Origin: Planctomycetia bacterium | GTDB lineage: Bacteria; Planctomycetota; Planctomycetia; Pirellulales; UBA1268 | NCBI GenBank assembly: GCA_026401035.1 | Contig: JAPLNR010000045.1 | Location: 1-32,274 of the forward strand | DNA: 32,274 bases | Reading direction: 5' to 3' | In this document: in pieces, positions 10,401 through 18,498 of the stretch | How positions within the stretch are numbered: the stretch's first letter is position 1 | How the letters are laid out: each line of letters starts with the position of its first letter | Notes under the pieces: generated by a model | Seen by the model: only the letters and a program-made list of their open reading frames with translations | The model's database searches: none | What the model was told of the DNA's origin: nothing | Made by a program: the position numbers and the translations under genes

Positions 10401-12018
10401 GCCTGTCGCGAAGCTTTTCATAGGGCACCTTTTGCACCGACGAGCCCGCGTCGATGGCCAGGCACGCAGCCGTGGCCGCGCTCTGGCCGAGCGTCATGAA
10501 CACGGGCTCCATGCGGATCGACCCAAACGCGATGTGCGTGGCCGACAAGGCCCACGGAACGAGGAGGTTCTCGCACTCCGACTCGCGCGGCACGATCGAT
10601 CGGAAGGAGATGCCGTAGGGCTTGCCGCCCAGCGACGCCTGGATGTCCCCCTCGTTTTTCACCTGTCCCTTGGAGACGACCCGCTGCACGTGGTGGGAAT
10701 CGAGCGTGTAGGCCCCGAGACCCACGGGATCTTCGACGGGCTCGAGCCCCCGGCAGTGGTGCTCGGTCATGACGAAGTCAGATCGCATCCGGCGGGCCTC
10801 GCGAACGTAGAGGTGATACGGCCAGTGGCCGTTGTCGGCAAACTCGTCCTTGGGCAAGCCCCACTTCGCGTGCTGCTCCCGAATCGTCTCGGGGACCCGC
10901 GGGTGCGCCTGGAGCGTCCAGACGAGGCCGAGCTGCCAATCCCGGTGGCGAGCCGCCACGGCCTCACGCTGCTTGTGGGAGAGCGTGGCCCAGTTCCAAT
11001 CCGGGCCGTAGTTGCCGCCGATCAGGTCGCAGGAGATGCCGCCGGTATTGTTGGAATCGGTCTTCCGGTTGGGCACTGGGCTCGTCTTGAAAAAACCGTC
11101 CCGCTGCCCGGCTGTGATCGACCGGAACAGGAGCTCGTAGTCGGCTTCGTCGTAGCCGGCGGGTTTGGCGATGGCCACGCGATTGTCCCGCACGTCGGTG
11201 AGCACCATGCGGTAGCAGTAGGCCTGGAGTCGGTCATCGGCATCGTCCAGGCGGCCTCCGAGGCCTTCGTTGACGCCCGGCAGCAGGCCGCTCGTGGGAT
11301 CGCCGGCCACGCGGTAGGGATCGATGCCGTCGGGAAGCTGGTTGCCGGCCCGCGGTCCGACGATGCCGTTGCCTTGTTCTGCGAATTCCGCATTGGCTTC
11401 GCGGCCGATCACAAACGACACCGCCGCAGCGGCCATTAGGTCGCCTTCGTAGGAGGCGTCGATGAACATGTTCCCTGCGACCTCTGAGCCGTCTTCGAGC
11501 CGTAGGGCGACGATGCGCGGGCCGTCTTTCCGGACTGGCTGCGTCAGGTCGATCCGGCCGGTGAGGCGGCGCACCTTCGCCTCGGCGGCAAGGTCGTTGA
11601 AGACGGCCTCAGCCACGTGTGGCTCGAATGTCGTTGCCAGCTTGTTGGCTGGGTCGAGGGACGGCTCGCCCTGCCCTTGATTCCGAAACCCGGCCCGCGG
11701 CTCATACACCCACGCGTCGTCGCCTTGATAGTGCTCGTAGACCCGGTGGTAAAACTCGCGCGACAAGCCGCCGAGAATGGCTCGGTTGCCGAGGTCTGTC
11801 CAGCCGAGGCCGCTACTGGTCATCCCGCCGAGATGGCCCGTGGGCGAGATCACGATCGCGGTCTTTCCCATTCGGGATGCCTGCACGGCCGCGGTGACGC
11901 CGCCGGACGTGTCGCCATATACGACGACGTCGGCCGTGATCGGATCGGCCGCGCAGGCCGTGGCCGTGGCGAGGGCCACCGAAAGAGTCGCGGCGACGGG
12001 CATCAGCAGATGAAACAT
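10366..12018 (-). CDS. Secreted FAD-dependent oxidoreductase (FAD_oxidored type)
   Basis: A 550-residue protein. A signal peptide (about residues 1-24, MFHLLMPVAATLSVALATATACAA) precedes a Rossmann-type FAD site: DVVVYGDTSGGVTAAVQASR (30-49), then TAIVISPTGHLGGMTSSGLG (53-72). Later FAD-related segments are NMFIDASYEGDLMAAAAVSF and, near the C-terminus, NLLVPWALSATHIAFGSIRMEPVFMTLGQSAATAA, which is typical of PF12831-like planctomycete proteins. The frame is open further upstream, but ATG 12018 has AAGGAA about 7 nt upstream and starts the signal peptide. It is divergent from the DUF1080 protein, with an operator-like palindrome between them. The likely role is oxidation of a sugar hydroxyl in glycan breakdown, possibly to a keto-sugar handled by the DUF1080 partner. 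The substrate is inferred only from context. Confidence 0.88.
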   Translation of the reverse strand: MFHLLMPVAATLSVALATATACAADPITADVVVYGDTSGGVTAAVQASRMGKTAIVISPTGHLGGMTSSGLGWTDLGNRAILGGLSREFYHRVYEHYQGDDAWVYEPRAGFRNQGQGEPSLDPANKLATTFEPHVAEAVFNDLAAEAKVRRLTGRIDLTQPVRKDGPRIVALRLEDGSEVAGNMFIDASYEGDLMAAAAVSFVIGREANAEFAEQGNGIVGPRAGNQLPDGIDPYRVAGDPTSGLLPGVNEGLGGRLDDADDRLQAYCYRMVLTDVRDNRVAIAKPAGYDEADYELLFRSITAGQRDGFFKTSPVPNRKTDSNNTGGISCDLIGGNYGPDWNWATLSHKQREAVAARHRDWQLGLVWTLQAHPRVPETIREQHAKWGLPKDEFADNGHWPYHLYVREARRMRSDFVMTEHHCRGLEPVEDPVGLGAYTLDSHHVQRVVSKGQVKNEGDIQASLGGKPYGISFRSIVPRESECENLLVPWALSATHIAFGSIRMEPVFMTLGQSAATAACLAIDAGSSVQKVPYEKLRDRLIADGQKLAIK

Positions 12019-12090
12019 GGCAGTTCCTTGTGGATGGAGTGGTGGCCGCATCGTACAACGCGGGGGCACGATGTCGTCGCGCAGGCTCCA

Positions 12091-12110
12091 CGAAATGCGT
12101 TGGCATTCCA
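12091..12110. promoter_or_regulatory. Operator-like 20-mer between FAD oxidoreductase and DUF1080 genes
   Basis: CGAAATGCGTTGGCATTCCA has the palindromic core AAATGC-GTT-GGCATT and shares AAATGC, TG and CA with the four other sites. It lies 73-92 nt upstream of the FAD oxidoreductase start and about 92 nt upstream of the DUF1080 start. Its TTGGCA (12100-12105) can serve as -35 for the plus-strand gene, with TACAAA at 12122-12127 as -10 (16-nt spacer). One site could thus govern both divergent genes. Confidence 0.65.
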
Positions 12111-12201
12111 AGACGCGTCCGTACAAAAACAAGCGGTTCTTTTCCAGGCACCGGCTGCGGCTGTCGTCCACACTATTGAAGCACCCCAGGAGCTGCACTC
12201 C

Positions 12202-13422
12202 ATGACTTTCATCCAGCCGCATTCGTTTGTCGCCCTCGTGCTCCTGAGCGTCACGTGCATCGCAGCCCTTCCGGCAACGGCCGCGGAAATGGTGCCTGAC
12301 GGTTTTACCGCGCTCTTCAACGGCCGCGACCTCACCGGTTGGCACACACTGCCCGGCGGCACATGGGAGGTGAAGGATGGCGCAATCCTCGGCATGAGTG
12401 CGGCTTCCGAGCCCAAGCATGGCATGCTCGTCACCGACAAGACCTACCGCAACTTCATCCTGCAGGCGACGTTCAAGGTCGTCCGTGGCAACAGCGGCCT
12501 CTACTTCCGGTGCGAAAAGAAGAACAGTGCCACCGGAGTCGTGGGATTTCAGGCCGAGGTCGACAACTCGAACGATGTCGGCGGCATCTACGAAACCGGC
12601 GGGCGGGGCTGGGTCAAACGCCCCGACCATGCGAAGACCGAGGCCATCGCCAAAAGGGGCGACTGGAACACGATGCTAGTCAGGGCCATCGGGCCCGACG
12701 TCACCGTCCTGCTCAACGGCAGCCAGACCGTCAGCTTCACCGACGACCGCAGCCGTCGCGAAGGGCACATCGCCCTCCAGCTTCATGGTGGCCAAGAGAT
12801 GGAGGTGCTTTTCAAGGACATCGCCATCTTGGAGATTCCCGACGACGCGGGATTCGTGCCCCTGCTAACGGGCACCGACCTCTCCGGCTGGCAGACGACC
12901 GGCAACTGGATCCCCGAGGAGCCGCATGGCGTCACGCTCAAGCCCCGCCCCGGTGAAGGAGGCTGGCGGCGGTACCACCACTACCTCACGACCGACCGCC
13001 CCTACGGCGACTTCATTCTCGACCTCGAGTTCAAATACGCGAAAGCGGGCAACACGGGCGTGTTTCTCCGCGTGGGCGACCCGAAGAACCACGTTGACTC
13101 GGGCTTCGAGGTCCAGATCCTCGACACGTTCGGCAAGAATCCGGTGGGAGCCCATGATTGCGGCGGCGTCATCAAGACGTCAGCCCCGTCGAAGAACATG
13201 GCCAGGCCAGCCGGTGAGTGGAACCGTTACGTGATCACCTGCGTCGGATCGAGCCTGCAGGTCGAATTCAACGGCGAGCGGGTGATCGATCTCGATTTTG
13301 CGACCTCCGCCATGAAGGACCGGCCCCTGCGGGGCCTGATCGGGTTCCAGGACGAGGGCAAGCCGGTGTCTTACCGCAATGTCCGCATCGTCGAGCTGCC
13401 TGCAGAACCAGCCCTCCCTTAA
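12202..13422 (+). CDS. Secreted protein with two tandem DUF1080 (3-keto-disaccharide hydrolase) domains
   Basis: A 406-residue protein. ATG 12202 is preceded by AGGAG (about 10 nt upstream) and begins a signal peptide (SFVALVLLSVTCIAALPATAA, to about residue 30). Two DUF1080/PF06439 jelly-roll domains follow. The first is about residues 31-212 (GFTALFNGRDLTGWHTLPGG, NSGLYFRCEKK, GFQAEVDN, VLLNGSQTV). The second is about 215-400 (GFVPLLTGTDLSGWQTTGN, FILDLEFKYAKAGNTGVFLRVGD, GFEVQILDTFGKN, VEFNGERVIDLD). The fold resembles concanavalin-type lectin domains. Some members hydrolyse 3-keto-glucosides. The gene is divergent from the FAD oxidoreductase, which would fit an oxidise-then-cleave pathway. 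Whether one domain is catalytic and the other only binds carbohydrate cannot be told from the sequence. Confidence 0.9.
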   Translation: MTFIQPHSFVALVLLSVTCIAALPATAAEMVPDGFTALFNGRDLTGWHTLPGGTWEVKDGAILGMSAASEPKHGMLVTDKTYRNFILQATFKVVRGNSGLYFRCEKKNSATGVVGFQAEVDNSNDVGGIYETGGRGWVKRPDHAKTEAIAKRGDWNTMLVRAIGPDVTVLLNGSQTVSFTDDRSRREGHIALQLHGGQEMEVLFKDIAILEIPDDAGFVPLLTGTDLSGWQTTGNWIPEEPHGVTLKPRPGEGGWRRYHHYLTTDRPYGDFILDLEFKYAKAGNTGVFLRVGDPKNHVDSGFEVQILDTFGKNPVGAHDCGGVIKTSAPSKNMARPAGEWNRYVITCVGSSLQVEFNGERVIDLDFATSAMKDRPLRGLIGFQDEGKPVSYRNVRIVELPAEPALP

Positions 13423-13677
13423 CGGCCAGTTCACCTGAGCCGCCAGAGACGGTCGTCGGGGATGCTGGAGGGCTTCGCCGCCCGGCTCCAGGCGGTTGCC
13501 GGACCGGATGCGGTGGCACATGCCCGTTTGCACACCCGCAGACACCTTGTGGTTGGCGAGGGTAGAATCCTCACGATATCCAGTGTTCGGAGCCGAGTGC
13601 GACCCATGGCGTGCCTTCCTTATCCTCGACGCACTGAACGCGAATCGATTGCGAACGATGCCAAACACACCTTCGCC

Positions 13678-13881
13678 ATGACACCGGAGGAGCGAGCGGA
13701 GGTTTTTATCGACTTGGATCGAACGAAGGAAGCCATCATGGAGAGCCTGCCGGCAGCGGAACGCCGTCGCCGTCGGGACGCGGCTCGGCTTCTCGACCCT
13801 CGTCCTACCCCCTGGTGGAAAAACCTGCGACGGTCCGCGTGGCCTGGAGAGGCCTGGACTGAAGACGATGCAACGTCATGA
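13678..13881 (+). CDS. Small hypothetical protein, possible antitoxin partner
   Basis: A 67-residue charged protein (MTPEERAEVFIDLDRTKEAI..., a run of five Arg, then RPTPWWKNLRRSAW). It is not a recognised family. It overlaps the downstream nucleotidyltransferase gene by 14 nt, which suggests co-translation. The start is uncertain: the frame is open to 13462, with an alternative ATG at 13606 (GGAG about 13 nt upstream), and no good Shine-Dalgarno precedes 13678. By position it could be a cognate regulator or antitoxin of the nucleotidyltransferase, but no motif proves this. The 255 nt between the DUF1080 stop and this start hold nothing else I can name. Confidence 0.45.
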   Translation: MTPEERAEVFIDLDRTKEAIMESLPAAERRRRRDAARLLDPRPTPWWKNLRRSAWPGEAWTEDDATS

Positions 13882-14485
13882 CCTGCCGGCCTTGGCGGAT
13901 GTCGTCCTCCGCCTGGTCGATGTATGTGAACAGATCACCGTCCCGTATGCGATCGGCGGAGCCGTCGCCACGAGTTTTTGGGGCGTGCCCCGCACGACGC
14001 AAGACGCCGACTGCCTTGTCGCCGTTCCCTCGATTGTTTACCAGCGGCTGTCCGACGCCTTGAATCTCCAGGGCTTCGAGATCGAACAGGCGTCGGGACC
14101 GCAGCCCGTGACGGTCGTCGCCTTGCTCGAACAGGTGCGTCGTGACAAGTACATGACGCTGTCATGCCGGGCGACGAGCGTGGAGCTGTTCGTCCCGGTC
14201 GTGCCCTTGCAGCAATCGATCCTGAAGCGGGCCCTCGGCCGGCTGTTTCATGGTCGGACGATCCGCGTCACAACCGCCGAGGACTTGATTCTGCTGAAAA
14301 TGGCTTTCCACCGGCAGAAGGACCTGCAAGACATCAAGGGCATCCTGCACGTGCAGAAAGGGCACCTCGACATCGCGTATCTTCAGCGATGGAGCGCCGA
14401 GATGCTGGAGCCGCCAGCCAGTCGCGAACTCGACGACCTTATTGCAACCTACGAGGCAGACCGTCCCGCCAATCCAATTGAATGA
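13868..14485 (+). CDS. Nucleotidyltransferase-fold protein (AbiEii/MNT-like)
   Basis: A 205-residue protein with the polymerase-beta nucleotidyltransferase pattern of AbiEii/AbiGii-like toxins and related small proteins. It has YAIGGAVATSFWGVPRTTQDADCLV (about residues 26-50), where GG...R.T.D.D is the NTase signature. After the central part there is TAEDLILLKMAFHRQKDLQDIKGIL (about 136-160) and a final helical region with LDIAYLQRWS. AbiEii-type toxins transfer nucleotides to tRNA or protein targets, and many relatives are uncharacterised. The gene overlaps a 67-residue gene just upstream, as in a two-gene toxin-antitoxin or abortive-infection unit. The fold is clear. The toxin role is an inference. 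Confidence 0.75.
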   Translation: MQRHDLPALADVVLRLVDVCEQITVPYAIGGAVATSFWGVPRTTQDADCLVAVPSIVYQRLSDALNLQGFEIEQASGPQPVTVVALLEQVRRDKYMTLSCRATSVELFVPVVPLQQSILKRALGRLFHGRTIRVTTAEDLILLKMAFHRQKDLQDIKGILHVQKGHLDIAYLQRWSAEMLEPPASRELDDLIATYEADRPANPIE

Positions 14486-14531
14486 GTGCGCGGCCGCGGC
14501 CTGCAGTGTTTCACGTCTCGCGTAGGTATCG

Positions 14532-14545
14532 CACGCCTCGGCGTG
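14532..14545 (+). terminator. Weak hairpin between convergent genes
   Basis: CACGCC-TC-GGCGTG forms a compact stem in the 73-nt gap between the nucleotidyltransferase (plus) and the Rieske-reductase gene (minus). A pyrimidine-rich stretch (CCTCTCTTTC) follows on the plus strand after 4 nt. It is a possible terminator with a poor U-tract. Confidence 0.3.
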
Positions 14546-14558
14546 ACGGGCCTCTCTT

Positions 14559-15746
14559 TCAAAACTCGTCGAAGGCGACCTGGTTCGGATCGATGTCGCG
14601 GCGCGCGAGCATCTGCCGGGCCGCCTCGATCATCGCGGGCGGGCCGCAGAGGTAATATTCGATCGCCCCGGGCTGCGGATGGCCGGCGAGATACTCCCGT
14701 TCGAGGACGTCGTGGATGAAGCCCACGTGACCCGTCCACTGGTCGTCGGGCAGCGGCTCCGAGAGCGCCATCTCGAAGCAGAAGTTCGGGAACCGCCGGG
14801 ACAGGTCCTGGAAATACTCGACGTAAAAGAGTTCCTGGCGGGACCGCGCCCCGTACCAGAAGCTCACGCGGCGGCCTGTCTCGAGCGTGTCGAAGAGATG
14901 CGACAGGTGCGACCTCAGCGGCGCCATGCCCGCGCCGCCTCCGAGGTAGACCATCTCGGCGTCGGTTTTTTTGATCAGGAAATCGCCGTACGTCCCGAAC
15001 ACTTCCACCGTGTCGCCGGGGGCCAGGCTCCAGGCGTAGGCCGACCCGACGCCCGCCGGGCAATCCTGGCCGCGGGGCGGCGTGGCGATCCGCACGTTGA
15101 ACCGCAGCACGGCGTCGGCCGCGGGGTTCGTCGCCAGCGAGTAGTTGCGGCGCAGCTGCGTGTGGTTCTCGGCTGCGTGGTCATACACATGATGGGCCCG
15201 CCAGACCGCGTCGAACGGCGGCGGGACCTGAAAGTCGGCAAACCGAACCGTGCCATACGGCGGGATCGCGAGCTGGACGTACTGCCCGGGCTGGTAGTCA
15301 AGCGTGGCCTCGCCGGGTAGCGGCTCGAGCGTGAGTTCCCTGATGAACGTGGCGACGTTCGTATTGGAGACCACGCGACAGCGACGCGAGGCTTCTTTCT
15401 TCTGCCGCCCCTGCCCGGTCGGCTCGCGGACGTTGATCGCCAGCATGCCGTCCGCGTTCCGCACCGCATAGGTCAAGAGCGGTACGCAGACGGGCGGCCG
15501 CTGCGGTGAGCCGTCGCGGATATCGAACCGGCCGTTGTGCTTCGGGCATTCGATGAGGCAGCCCTTCACCAGGCCGGTGGCGAGATGCGTGTTGCCGTGC
15601 GTGCAGATACCGTCGGTGGCGTGGAACGTGTCGTCGTGGGTGCGATACACGGCGTACGTCTTGGCGCCGTGATCGAAGCGGATCACGTCGGCGCGGCCGA
15701 GCGCTGCGGCCGGGCCGATCGTCACCCAGCCGTGCGTGTCTGGCAT
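14559..15746 (-). CDS. Rieske ferredoxin-NAD(P)H reductase fusion (MocE+MocF-like)
   Basis: A 395-residue electron-transfer protein. Residues about 1-105 are a Rieske [2Fe-2S] domain with CTHGNTHLATG...CPKHNGRFD (Cys-X-His and Cys-X2-His ligands), like MocE. Residues about 125-395 are a ferredoxin-reductase module of the NqrF kind: FAD motif RRNYSLATNP, NAD motif YLGGGAGMAPLRSHL, then YYLCGPPAMIEAARQML and the C-terminal VAFDEF. It would pass electrons from NAD(P)H through FAD to the Rieske centre and on to the membrane oxygenase encoded just upstream. The frame runs to 15845, but ATG 15746 lies 4 nt after the upstream stop and gives the compact Rieske start. In rhizobial moc clusters, ferredoxin and reductase are separate genes; here they are one. 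Confidence 0.88.
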   Translation of the reverse strand: MPDTHGWVTIGPAAALGRADVIRFDHGAKTYAVYRTHDDTFHATDGICTHGNTHLATGLVKGCLIECPKHNGRFDIRDGSPQRPPVCVPLLTYAVRNADGMLAINVREPTGQGRQKKEASRRCRVVSNTNVATFIRELTLEPLPGEATLDYQPGQYVQLAIPPYGTVRFADFQVPPPFDAVWRAHHVYDHAAENHTQLRRNYSLATNPAADAVLRFNVRIATPPRGQDCPAGVGSAYAWSLAPGDTVEVFGTYGDFLIKKTDAEMVYLGGGAGMAPLRSHLSHLFDTLETGRRVSFWYGARSRQELFYVEYFQDLSRRFPNFCFEMALSEPLPDDQWTGHVGFIHDVLEREYLAGHPQPGAIEYYLCGPPAMIEAARQMLARRDIDPNQVAFDEF

Positions 15747-15750
15747 GTCG

Positions 15751-16407
15751 CTAGACGAGATTGTCTTCGCGGCGACAGTCGCCGCGTCGCTGGGCGTCGG
15801 CTGCGATGAACGTCGCCTCCTCCGCGCCGAGCCCACCCCGGGCATGCAGGAACAGGCTGCGGAAATACCGCATCGCCGCCGGGACGCCGACGAACCCGGC
15901 CAGCATCCGCGCGACGTTCGGCGGCCGCGGCACCGCGATCTCCGGGTCGCGGCCGACGACGATCGTGTCGCTGTGGTGCCGAGTGTGACTCCAACGCCAG
16001 ACGATGCTCTCCCGCATCACCATGAACGACGCGATCTCGTAGAACGCGTCATTGAGCCAGTCGGTCTTGAACGCCGTTCCGTGGCCGAACTCATGCCACC
16101 GGGCATCGGACGACGACCCGTAGATCACCCAGTAGATGCTGAAGGGCGCGAGGCACCACGGGCTCGGCCAAAGGAGATACCCCGCCGTGCCGAAGGCCGC
16201 GAGCAGGCCGAACCAGATGATCGTGTCGCGGAGGGCCGGGCCGTCGGACCGTTCGAGCAGCTCCCGCATCTCCTCCCGTGGAACGGGCGTCTGATACCAG
16301 TCGGCCTCGGCCAGACCACGTTCCACGGCCCGCCGGGAGTCGGCGCCCACGAGGCTGTAGTCGCCCGATTGTTGCGGCACGGAATCGGTGGCGGGGGCGA
16401 TGCTCAT
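15751..16407 (-). CDS. MocD-like membrane di-iron oxygenase/desaturase, C-terminally truncated
   Basis: A 218-residue member of the fatty-acid-desaturase superfamily. ATG 16407 has GAGGTGAC just upstream. Two membrane-type stretches (about 58-95, TIIWFGLLAAFGTAGYLLWP) lead to the first His box HEFGH, then MVMRESIVWRWSHTRHH with the second box HTRHH. Family members are usually 330-380 residues, with further membrane spans and a third box (NYHVEHH-like) near the C-terminus. Here homology ends at EEATFIAADA, followed by a short Arg-rich tail encoded by a 19-nt palindrome, and then the Rieske gene. Without the third box the di-iron site should be incomplete. This is either an inactive deletion product or an unusual short form. 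It would be the oxygenase of an O-demethylase-like system. Confidence 0.8.
   Translation of the reverse strand: MSIAPATDSVPQQSGDYSLVGADSRRAVERGLAEADWYQTPVPREEMRELLERSDGPALRDTIIWFGLLAAFGTAGYLLWPSPWCLAPFSIYWVIYGSSSDARWHEFGHGTAFKTDWLNDAFYEIASFMVMRESIVWRWSHTRHHSDTIVVGRDPEIAVPRPPNVARMLAGFVGVPAAMRYFRSLFLHARGGLGAEEATFIAADAQRRGDCRREDNLV
15768..15786. repeat. 19-nt palindrome at the truncation point of the MocD-like gene
   Basis: CGCGGCGAC-A-GTCGCCGCG, with 9-bp perfect arms around one base. It encodes the non-homologous RRGDCRR tail of the shortened oxygenase, 15-33 nt before its stop. It may be a scar of the deletion that removed the third histidine box, or a hairpin between two cotranscribed genes. 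Confidence 0.5.
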
Positions 16408-16426
16408 CGTGTCACCTCGAGGGGGC

Positions 16427-17248
16427 TCACCGGCAGCCGGTCTCGCGCATGATTCGCGCCGTCTCGGCGTGGGCCTCTGCCACCCACTCCACGATTCGCT
16501 CCGGCTCGGGCGAGTATTCCAGTTCGATGCTGACGACGCCGTCGTAGCCGGTGTCGCGGATCGCGGCGAGATACTCGGCGATCGGCGTCACGCCCCGTCC
16601 CGGGGGCAGGTCGCCATGCACGCGGCCGTCGCAGTCGCTCAGATGAACGTGCTCGATCCAGCCGGCGAGACGGGCCACTTCGGCCGGCGGCGTGTGGACG
16701 AGATGGAGGTGCGAAATGTCGCAGTTGGCCCGCACGGTTTCGGGCAGACCGACGTCGTTGAGAAATCCGAGCATCGTGTCGATCGAGTTGACGAGCGACA
16801 GCCTGAAGGGCTCGAGTTCGATCGCGATCTTCACTCCCCGGGTGGCGGCATGGCGGCCGAGTTCGCGGACGGCATCCACGCCCGCCCGCCACTGCTCAGC
16901 CGGGGGAATCACTTCCTGCTGCCAGATGTATTCCCCGAGCACGAGGAGCAGGTTCGAGCAGCCGAGTTCGGCTGCCAGATCGATGAATGCCCGACAGCGG
17001 TCGAGGTGGAACCGGCGCACCGATGGATTGAAGTCGACGAGCCCCAACGCCACGCAGCACAGGCTCACGATCGGCAGATCGAGATCGCGGCAGGTGTTCT
17101 TGATGAGGGCCCGCTCGGCGGCGTCGATGTCGAGCGGGTCGGTGAAGATGTCCACCGTGTCGAAGCCGAGTTGCTTCGTCTTCTCGAGGCCGAAGCGGGT
17201 GCCTTTGCCGGCCTGCGCGAACGCCGAGTTGATGAGGCCGAGTTTCAT
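16427..17248 (-). CDS. Sugar phosphate isomerase/epimerase family TIM barrel (MocC/IolE-like)
   Basis: A 273-residue xylose-isomerase-like TIM barrel (AP_endonuc_2 family). Metal-site candidates appear in order: the Glu of KIAIELEPF, the Asp and His of CDISHLH, the His pair of HVHLSDCDG with HGDLPPGRG, and the Glu of VSIELEYS. Length and spacing are normal. Relatives include MocC and the inositol enzymes IolE and IolI, and sugar epimerases. ATG 17248 overlaps the stop of the MocA-like dehydrogenase by 4 nt, so the two are translationally coupled. No signal peptide is seen, so it is cytoplasmic. The likely role is isomerisation or dehydration of an oxidised sugar or inositol. The precise reaction is unknown. 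Confidence 0.87.
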   Translation of the reverse strand: MKLGLINSAFAQAGKGTRFGLEKTKQLGFDTVDIFTDPLDIDAAERALIKNTCRDLDLPIVSLCCVALGLVDFNPSVRRFHLDRCRAFIDLAAELGCSNLLLVLGEYIWQQEVIPPAEQWRAGVDAVRELGRHAATRGVKIAIELEPFRLSLVNSIDTMLGFLNDVGLPETVRANCDISHLHLVHTPPAEVARLAGWIEHVHLSDCDGRVHGDLPPGRGVTPIAEYLAAIRDTGYDGVVSIELEYSPEPERIVEWVAEAHAETARIMRETGCR

Positions 17249-18375
17249 GCGCGATGCTCCTGGGGCGGACGATGGATGCCGGTCGTGATCTCAGTGATGT
17301 CGACGGCCCGGTGCTCGTGGGCCGAGCGGTAGGCGGCATCGACCACCGCCATCGTGAGCAGGTTGTCGTCGCCCGTGGCGACGGCCGGGGCGGTGCCTTC
17401 GAGGTCGCGAAGCAGTTCGGCCATCGGGCCGACGAACGCATCAGGAAACCAGGCCTCCGGCCAGCGGGGCCGCTGCCAGCCTCCCGCGGTCGTCGTGTAG
17501 TCGAGCGTGCTCGGCCGACGCTCGGGCCAGGCAGGCCAGCCGATCTCTCCGAGCGCCATGCCTGCCGTGCCCTCCACGCGAAACCGCACGCCGAGGTCGG
17601 CCTCGGCCCCCTCGCGAGCCGGCCCTGCCCAGACGTCGTCGATCGTCAGGCACCGGAGCCCCGAGTCGTATTCGAGGATCACGAGCACGATGCCATCTTC
17701 GTGGGCGAACTGCCGGGCCGTCCGCGGGTCGGGCCGCACCGACGCGATCACCCGCCGCGGCGTGCCGAACCAGTGGCGAAACGTGTCGAGATGGTGGATC
17801 GACATGATGCGGAGCGTCACCCAGCCGAGCCGCTCCTGCCATGGCATCCAATGCGGCACCGCCCGCATCTCGATCGTGGCCAGCACGGGATCGCCGAGCG
17901 CGCCCCGCTGCAGGAGGTTGCCGCACCCGCGGACCGCATGGTCATACCGCATGTTCTGGTTGACGACGAGCTTTACGCCTGCGCCGCGGCACCGCTCCAC
18001 GATCTGCTTCGCATCCGCGTAGTTCGTGGCCAAAGGCTTCTGGGCGAGGATGCCCCGAATGCGGCCGTGGCGTGCGAGCACCTCCTCGATCACGCCGGGC
18101 TGCACGTCGGGAGGCACCGCGATATCGACAACCTCAACGGCCGGGTCGTCGAGCAGGCGGCGGTAGTCGTCGTAGGCCCGCGGGATCGAGTGGCGGGCGG
18201 CGACCTCCGCGGCGGCCTCGTATCGCCGGGCGGCGATGGCGACCGGGTTCAGGCCCGCGGCTCTGTAGGCGACAAGATGGCAGTCGGCCATGATAAAGCC
18301 GGCACCGATGCACCCGATCCCCACGCTGCGATCCTGCGGCAACGGAGGCAGGTGATCGACTTGGACTGTCGCCAT
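17245..18375 (-). CDS. Gfo/Idh/MocA family oxidoreductase
   Basis: A 376-residue NAD(P)-dependent dehydrogenase. The Rossmann motif is [19 protein letters not shown] (about residues 18-36), followed by [28 protein letters not shown]. The usual catalytic EKP lysine motif reads QKP ([11 protein letters not shown]) here; the Lys is kept. The C-terminal substrate domain has [27 protein letters not shown] and a C-terminal [22 protein letters not shown]. These enzymes oxidise sugars or inositols, and MocA is the rhizobial rhizopine member. It is the first gene of the moc-like operon, coupled to the isomerase by an ATGA overlap. The 123 nt upstream separate it from the AraC-type gene on the same strand; no clear promoter was found there. 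Confidence 0.9.
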   Translation of the reverse strand: MATVQVDHLPPLPQDRSVGIGCIGAGFIMADCHLVAYRAAGLNPVAIAARRYEAAAEVAARHSIPRAYDDYRRLLDDPAVEVVDIAVPPDVQPGVIEEVLARHGRIRGILAQKPLATNYADAKQIVERCRGAGVKLVVNQNMRYDHAVRGCGNLLQRGALGDPVLATIEMRAVPHWMPWQERLGWVTLRIMSIHHLDTFRHWFGTPRRVIASVRPDPRTARQFAHEDGIVLVILEYDSGLRCLTIDDVWAGPAREGAEADLGVRFRVEGTAGMALGEIGWPAWPERRPSTLDYTTTAGGWQRPRWPEAWFPDAFVGPMAELLRDLEGTAPAVATGDDNLLTMAVVDAAYRSAHEHRAVDITEITTGIHRPPQEHRA

Positions 18376-18498
18376 GGCGGCCTCGGTTCAACACGCACGA
18401 AACGCTCTCTTACGATACGCCGCCCGCCCCTGGCCGCCTTGTAGGAACACCGCGAAGGTTTGTGCGGATCACGCATACACCGCCACGGTGCCGGCGGC

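Noticed and set aside
12019..12630. A 204-residue N-terminal extension of the FAD oxidoreductase
   Set aside because: It overlaps the divergent DUF1080 gene and the operator. The signal peptide and ribosome site support the start at 12018.
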